From Butyriboletus loyo (Eukaryota; Basidiomycota; Agaricomycetes; Boletales; Boletaceae), in NCBI GenBank assembly GCA_038093515.1, contig JBBPSI010000233.1, positions 1-37,075 of the forward strand: a stretch of DNA of 37,075 bases, read 5' to 3'. This document shows positions 34,718 through 37,075 of the stretch, one piece after another. The notes under the pieces are model-generated. The model was not told where the DNA came from and searched no databases. It saw only the letters and a program-made list of their open reading frames with translations. The translations under genes were made by a program, and so were the position numbers. Within the stretch, counting starts at the first letter, position 1, and every line of letters begins with the position of its first letter.

Positions 34718-35327
34718 GATCAGAAGCATGAGGGAGGTCTTGAGGTGGAGCGTGGAGCGTGCACGGTGACCGGGCTCGCGGTAACTTGGACTGCAGAGCC
34801 TTTTCTTTTTCTTTGTAATGCATGTAGAACACGTTCGCTCACTGGCCGTCGTATGTCTACCCCCCCGCCTTTCATTTTTCTCGAGGGTTTTTGGTCACAT
34901 CAGGACCGATACATCTCATCCATCAAGTGTTGAACACTCGAATGTTGAGCCGAATTTGTCGGGATTGTTAAAGTGGTACAGGGATGAATTCGGATCTGGA
35001 ATAGTGCCCTATTGTCTTGGTTGCACATCTTCTATGGGTTGTCTTTTGCTATGGAGGAATGTCCAGGTTGTTCATGCATTTGAATATCACTTCCAGTTTG
35101 AACTGTGGTGCCAGGGACAGGCAGTGCATGCATTTATAGTGGTGGTGAGAGTTTGCTTCTTCAGCTGTATATATATAGTGGTGCAGTCATGTGAATGAAG
35201 TATCATGACCTTGATGTTCATGTTCTTCTGTTGGTTGGTACTGCAGTTGCAATGCATGAGCTCCACAGGATACTGGTAGCTTCATTTGTCACACAAACTA
35301 TCCTATGCCTTGATCTACCAAACATGG
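34718..35327. other. Transition zone into CpG-free DNA
   Basis: No gene is supported. Ordinary composition continues to about 34,990. After that, CpG vanishes and TG/CA steps become frequent (for example the TGCATGCATTTATAGTGG stretch near 35125). This stretch may include the 3' end of the minus-strand gene further right. Confidence 0.5.
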
Positions 35328-35552
35328 TCAACAAAAGGTGATCAGAAAATCAGTGTTTCTCCAGGCCCACTCCTCACTGTATGTACTTTTCAATTGAGTG
35401 AATAACTCAGCACCATCTGGCAACATCAACTGGCACATAACATTATTCCAGTTCTCAATACTATGAGTGTGGAGGAAAAAATATGTGATTGGCTGGGAAT
35501 TGACATGTGACAGAATGTTAAAGAACTTTGGTGAATGTTTTAGAAGGTACAA
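35328..35552 (-). CDS. Open exon-like block, uncharacterised
   Basis: An uninterrupted frame of about 70 codons reads like real protein: KHSPKFFNILSHVNSQPI, THSIENWNNVMCQLMLPDGA, ELFTQLKSTYSEEWAWRNTD. It has no ATG of its own. It lies downstream, on the same strand, of the single-codon-exon gene, so it is probably a further exon of that gene or of a neighbour. I could not find a splice chain that links them with confidence. No family is recognised. Confidence 0.4.
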   Translation of the reverse strand: MYLLKHSPKFFNILSHVNSQPITYFFLHTHSIENWNNVMCQLMLPDGAELFTQLKSTYSEEWAWRNTDFLITFC

Positions 35553-35684
35553 AGGTTGGACTTTGTGGAAAAACAGAAGGAAAAGGAAGATTCTGGGTCA
35601 GGCCAGACTATCAGTACAAATGTGGGGACAGCAAACAGATTGCAGGAAAAGAGAAAGAAAGGATAGGGTAAGTCATCTGGCAAG

Positions 35685-37056
35685 TCATAACATTTTAGCT
35701 ATGCATTGGCCTATGCTATAAGACAAGTTAGTATGTAGAAAGTTGTGTCACTTCACTACCTACACAAAGGGTGCTGCTTTATGATGTCCATGACAAGGTC
35801 CACTTTCTCATCTTTAGATTTGGTGGCAAAATGTTTGGATAAGATCTCATCCAGTTTCTTTGATATCTGAGCAGATACCCCAGATGCTTCATACCTTTTT
35901 TCTGCTAAGGCAAAGGGATTTTCAGATTTATTTTGGACCAGAGTGAAGGAATATTGAAGAAGTAGTATAAGGCCTATGAAAAGATATCAAGGTTATGAAA
36001 ATTCAAAATGAATTAACTGACCAATGCCACGTTGCAGAACCATTCTCTCAGTGTTGGTTCTCTTTTTGATCTGAAATACATAAAGAGTTAATACAGTAAA
36101 TATATTTTCATGATTGTACATGCCACCATGGTGTTTGCCTCTGTTGGTTGAAGAGAACTCTGAAATGAATGAAATTGTTGTAGCAAATACCTAGTATAAT
36201 CAAATGATAAATGATTTACCAGGGAGGACTGAGGGTTGGTGACAATCTGCATGATGTCAGTTGCAATATAAAGACCTTCAAGTTAAAAACTGACACTCTG
36301 GTCAAATTATGAGTACAATATTTAAACAATCACATAGATGTCTTACCTTCTAAATGTAGACAAAGCATAAAATTAAATAACACAAATAAGATTGCATGGG
36401 TAAACTTACATCCTATAGGAATGATAATCAATTCATAGCTGCATAACTATTACAGTAGCAAGATAACACTTACCAGCTAAGTATACCAGAAGTTGTGAAA
36501 TAATAGGGTTATATCAACATTTCAAGATAAATAGAGGTTTCATGAGCAGAATGCAGATTTCAATTGTGAATAAGATCACTTACATTCTATTTAGAAAAAA
36601 AAAACATGAAATGCAGGGATGCATATATTAGTAATACACATTGGAACAACATATCATGTAATTTACCCTCTGGAAGGGAGAGTAAAGTGGGCAGATAAAT
36701 CATTCATTCTCCAATGTCAGGTCAGATCACTCACTGCCTGTCAATGAGAAAGAATGAACATGAATTAATCAGCAATGAACATTTTCACATGCATACAAAG
36801 ATGCTCACAAACTAGTATCCAAATAGCCATAGAAGCAGACAGGTCAACCATCAGAGAGATCAGCAACAGCATCTGTCCTGGAGTTCATATGAGACCACAT
36901 ACATCCTGTGAAAGAAAGAGCAGCAGGGAGGATACTTGTTAGTATAATTTTCATTTTAAACCCACATCAGACCACTTACTTGCTATTAGTGGAAGAGCAC
37001 AAGGAAAGTTCATTAACATCATTCTTCTTTCAAATCAGTATTAGATCACTTACTTG
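35685..37056 (-). CDS. Uncharacterised intron-dense gene with single-codon exons (5' end outside window)
   Basis: Reading right to left, the first ten exons are three bases each (see the array entry) and spell QQDFARNLDK. Normal exons follow: 36246-36220 (IVTNPQSSL), 36159-36127 (SSLQPTEANTM), 36070-36022 (IKKRTNTERMVLQRGIG) and 35974 onward (LILLLQYSFTLVQN, FALAEKRYEASGVSAQ, KKLDEILSKHFATKSKDEK and VDLVMDIIKQHPLC). The last exon either stops at 35758-35756 or, by a 44-base intron (35759-35716) with a TACTAAC branch point, continues SIGQCIAKML to a stop at 35687-35685. An extra AGT exon at 36297-36295 is possible between AAG and ATT, splitting the 100-base intron in two. The deduced protein is mostly helical and charged; no family or signal peptide is recognised. 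The whole gene sits in CpG-free DNA. Confidence 0.6.
36347..37056 (-). other. Array of ten consecutive 3-base exons
   Basis: Exons in transcript order: CAA 37056-37054, CAA 36982-36980, GAT 36905-36903, TTT 36811-36809, GCA 36737-36735, AGG 36669-36667, AAT 36586-36584, CTG 36476-36474, GAT 36412-36410, AAG 36349-36347. Each is preceded by a clean acceptor (such as CTAATAG, TTCACAG, CTTCCAG, ACATTTAG) and followed by a strong donor (GTAAGT, GTATGT, GTGAGC, GTGAGT, GTAAAT, GTAAGA). The introns between them are 71, 74, 91, 71, 65, 80, 107, 61 and 60 bases; the next one is 100 bases. Reading through any of the ten meets an in-frame stop. Branch-like motifs occur, for example ACTAAC near 36938-36943. 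The first acceptor at 37058-37057 implies the array continues outside the window. Confidence 0.65.
36573..37053 (-). repeat. Related intron 5' ends (GTRAGTGRTCT)
   Basis: The introns that begin at 37053 (GTAAGTGATCT), 36979 (GTAAGTGGTCT), 36734 (GTGAGTGATCT) and 36583 (GTAAGTGATCT) share an 11-base start; the one at 36902 (GTATGTGGTCT) is close. A donor consensus normally explains only the first six bases. The intron bodies look diverged. This resembles introner-like elements, though copy number elsewhere is unknown. Confidence 0.6.
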
Positions 37057-37075
37057 CTATCAAAGGAAATGAGCA

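Larger units (their letters stand above)
34993..37075. other. CpG-free, AT-rich domain
   Basis: Reading every line, I find a single CpG (36030-36031) in about 2,080 bases. Tens would be expected even at this lower GC level, and the rest of the window is CpG-rich. This is the mark left by long-term cytosine methylation and deamination, as seen on silenced repeats in basidiomycetes, or of DNA from a different genome. The edge is sharp, at about 34,993, and the domain runs past the window end. Confidence 0.9.

Noticed and set aside
36241..36300. Exon starting at 36275 that reads GLYIATDIMQ before IVTNPQSSL
   Set aside because: It reads well but needs phase 1 from the previous exon, while the AAG micro-exon ends in phase 0. 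I kept the acceptor at 36247 and note this as unresolved.
36809..36905. A single 97-base exon from GAT to TTT in place of two 3-base exons
   Set aside because: In the frame fixed by the neighbours it meets TGA at the seventh codon, and a good donor (GTATGT) and acceptor (ACTAG) sit exactly at the ends.

Overview
The window is nuclear DNA of a basidiomycete fungus, most likely an Agaricomycete. Genes are packed on both strands, are cut by many introns of about 45-80 bases, and include families typical of mushrooms (ent-kaurene-oxidase-like P450s, an Agaricomycete orphan family, a membrane-anchored coiled-coil family). I rebuilt gene models by hand from frame continuity, splice sites and family knowledge. 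No search or RNA data were available.

Layout. 1-1.5 kb: nothing recognised. 1.5-2.9 kb (-): a broken P450. 3.4-5.5 kb (-): an intact 12-exon P450. 6.2-7.1 kb (+): PIG-H/Gpi15 (GPI anchor synthesis). 7.7-15.8 kb (-): five housekeeping genes in a row: cytochrome c oxidase subunit IV/Cox5, a seven-zinc-knuckle Gis2/Byr3/CNBP protein, proteasome lid subunit Rpn8, a UPF0303/HbpS-like protein, and COG6. 16.1-18.2 kb (+): an uncharacterised Agaricomycete-type gene. 18.8-20.3 kb (+): a membrane-anchored coiled-coil protein. 20.9-23.7 kb (-): Vid28/Gid5/ARMC8. 24.3-27.1 kb (+): Iml2/TTC39-like protein. 27.3-29.7 kb (+): heat shock factor. All of these read cleanly through their splice sites.

After the heat shock factor the picture changes. 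From 30.2 to 34.7 kb lies a graveyard: a frameshifted relic of a basidiomycete family that may have a PD-(D/E)XK-like core (-), then on + three head-to-tail broken genes fused with little or nothing between them: PRCC-like, ESF1-like and a Ubp3/USP10-like deubiquitinase without its catalytic cysteine core. Neighbouring genes are intact, so local decay is more likely than poor sequence.

From about 34,993 to the end (37,075) the DNA becomes AT-rich and almost free of CpG (one in about 2.08 kb). Inside it, on the - strand, is the most striking signal in the window: ten consecutive putative exons of exactly three bases (CAA CAA GAT TTT GCA AGG AAT CTG GAT AAG), each between good GT...AG introns of 60-107 bases, all phase 0, and every intron with an in-frame stop. 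They lead into normal exons that encode a plausible soluble protein. Several introns share an extended start, GTAAGTGATCT, which suggests related, propagated introns. This codon-by-codon gene in a CpG-purged domain is the best candidate for something undescribed. Its 5' end lies outside the window.

The housekeeping genes have no obvious joint pathway. Their order looks like ordinary fungal gene packing.
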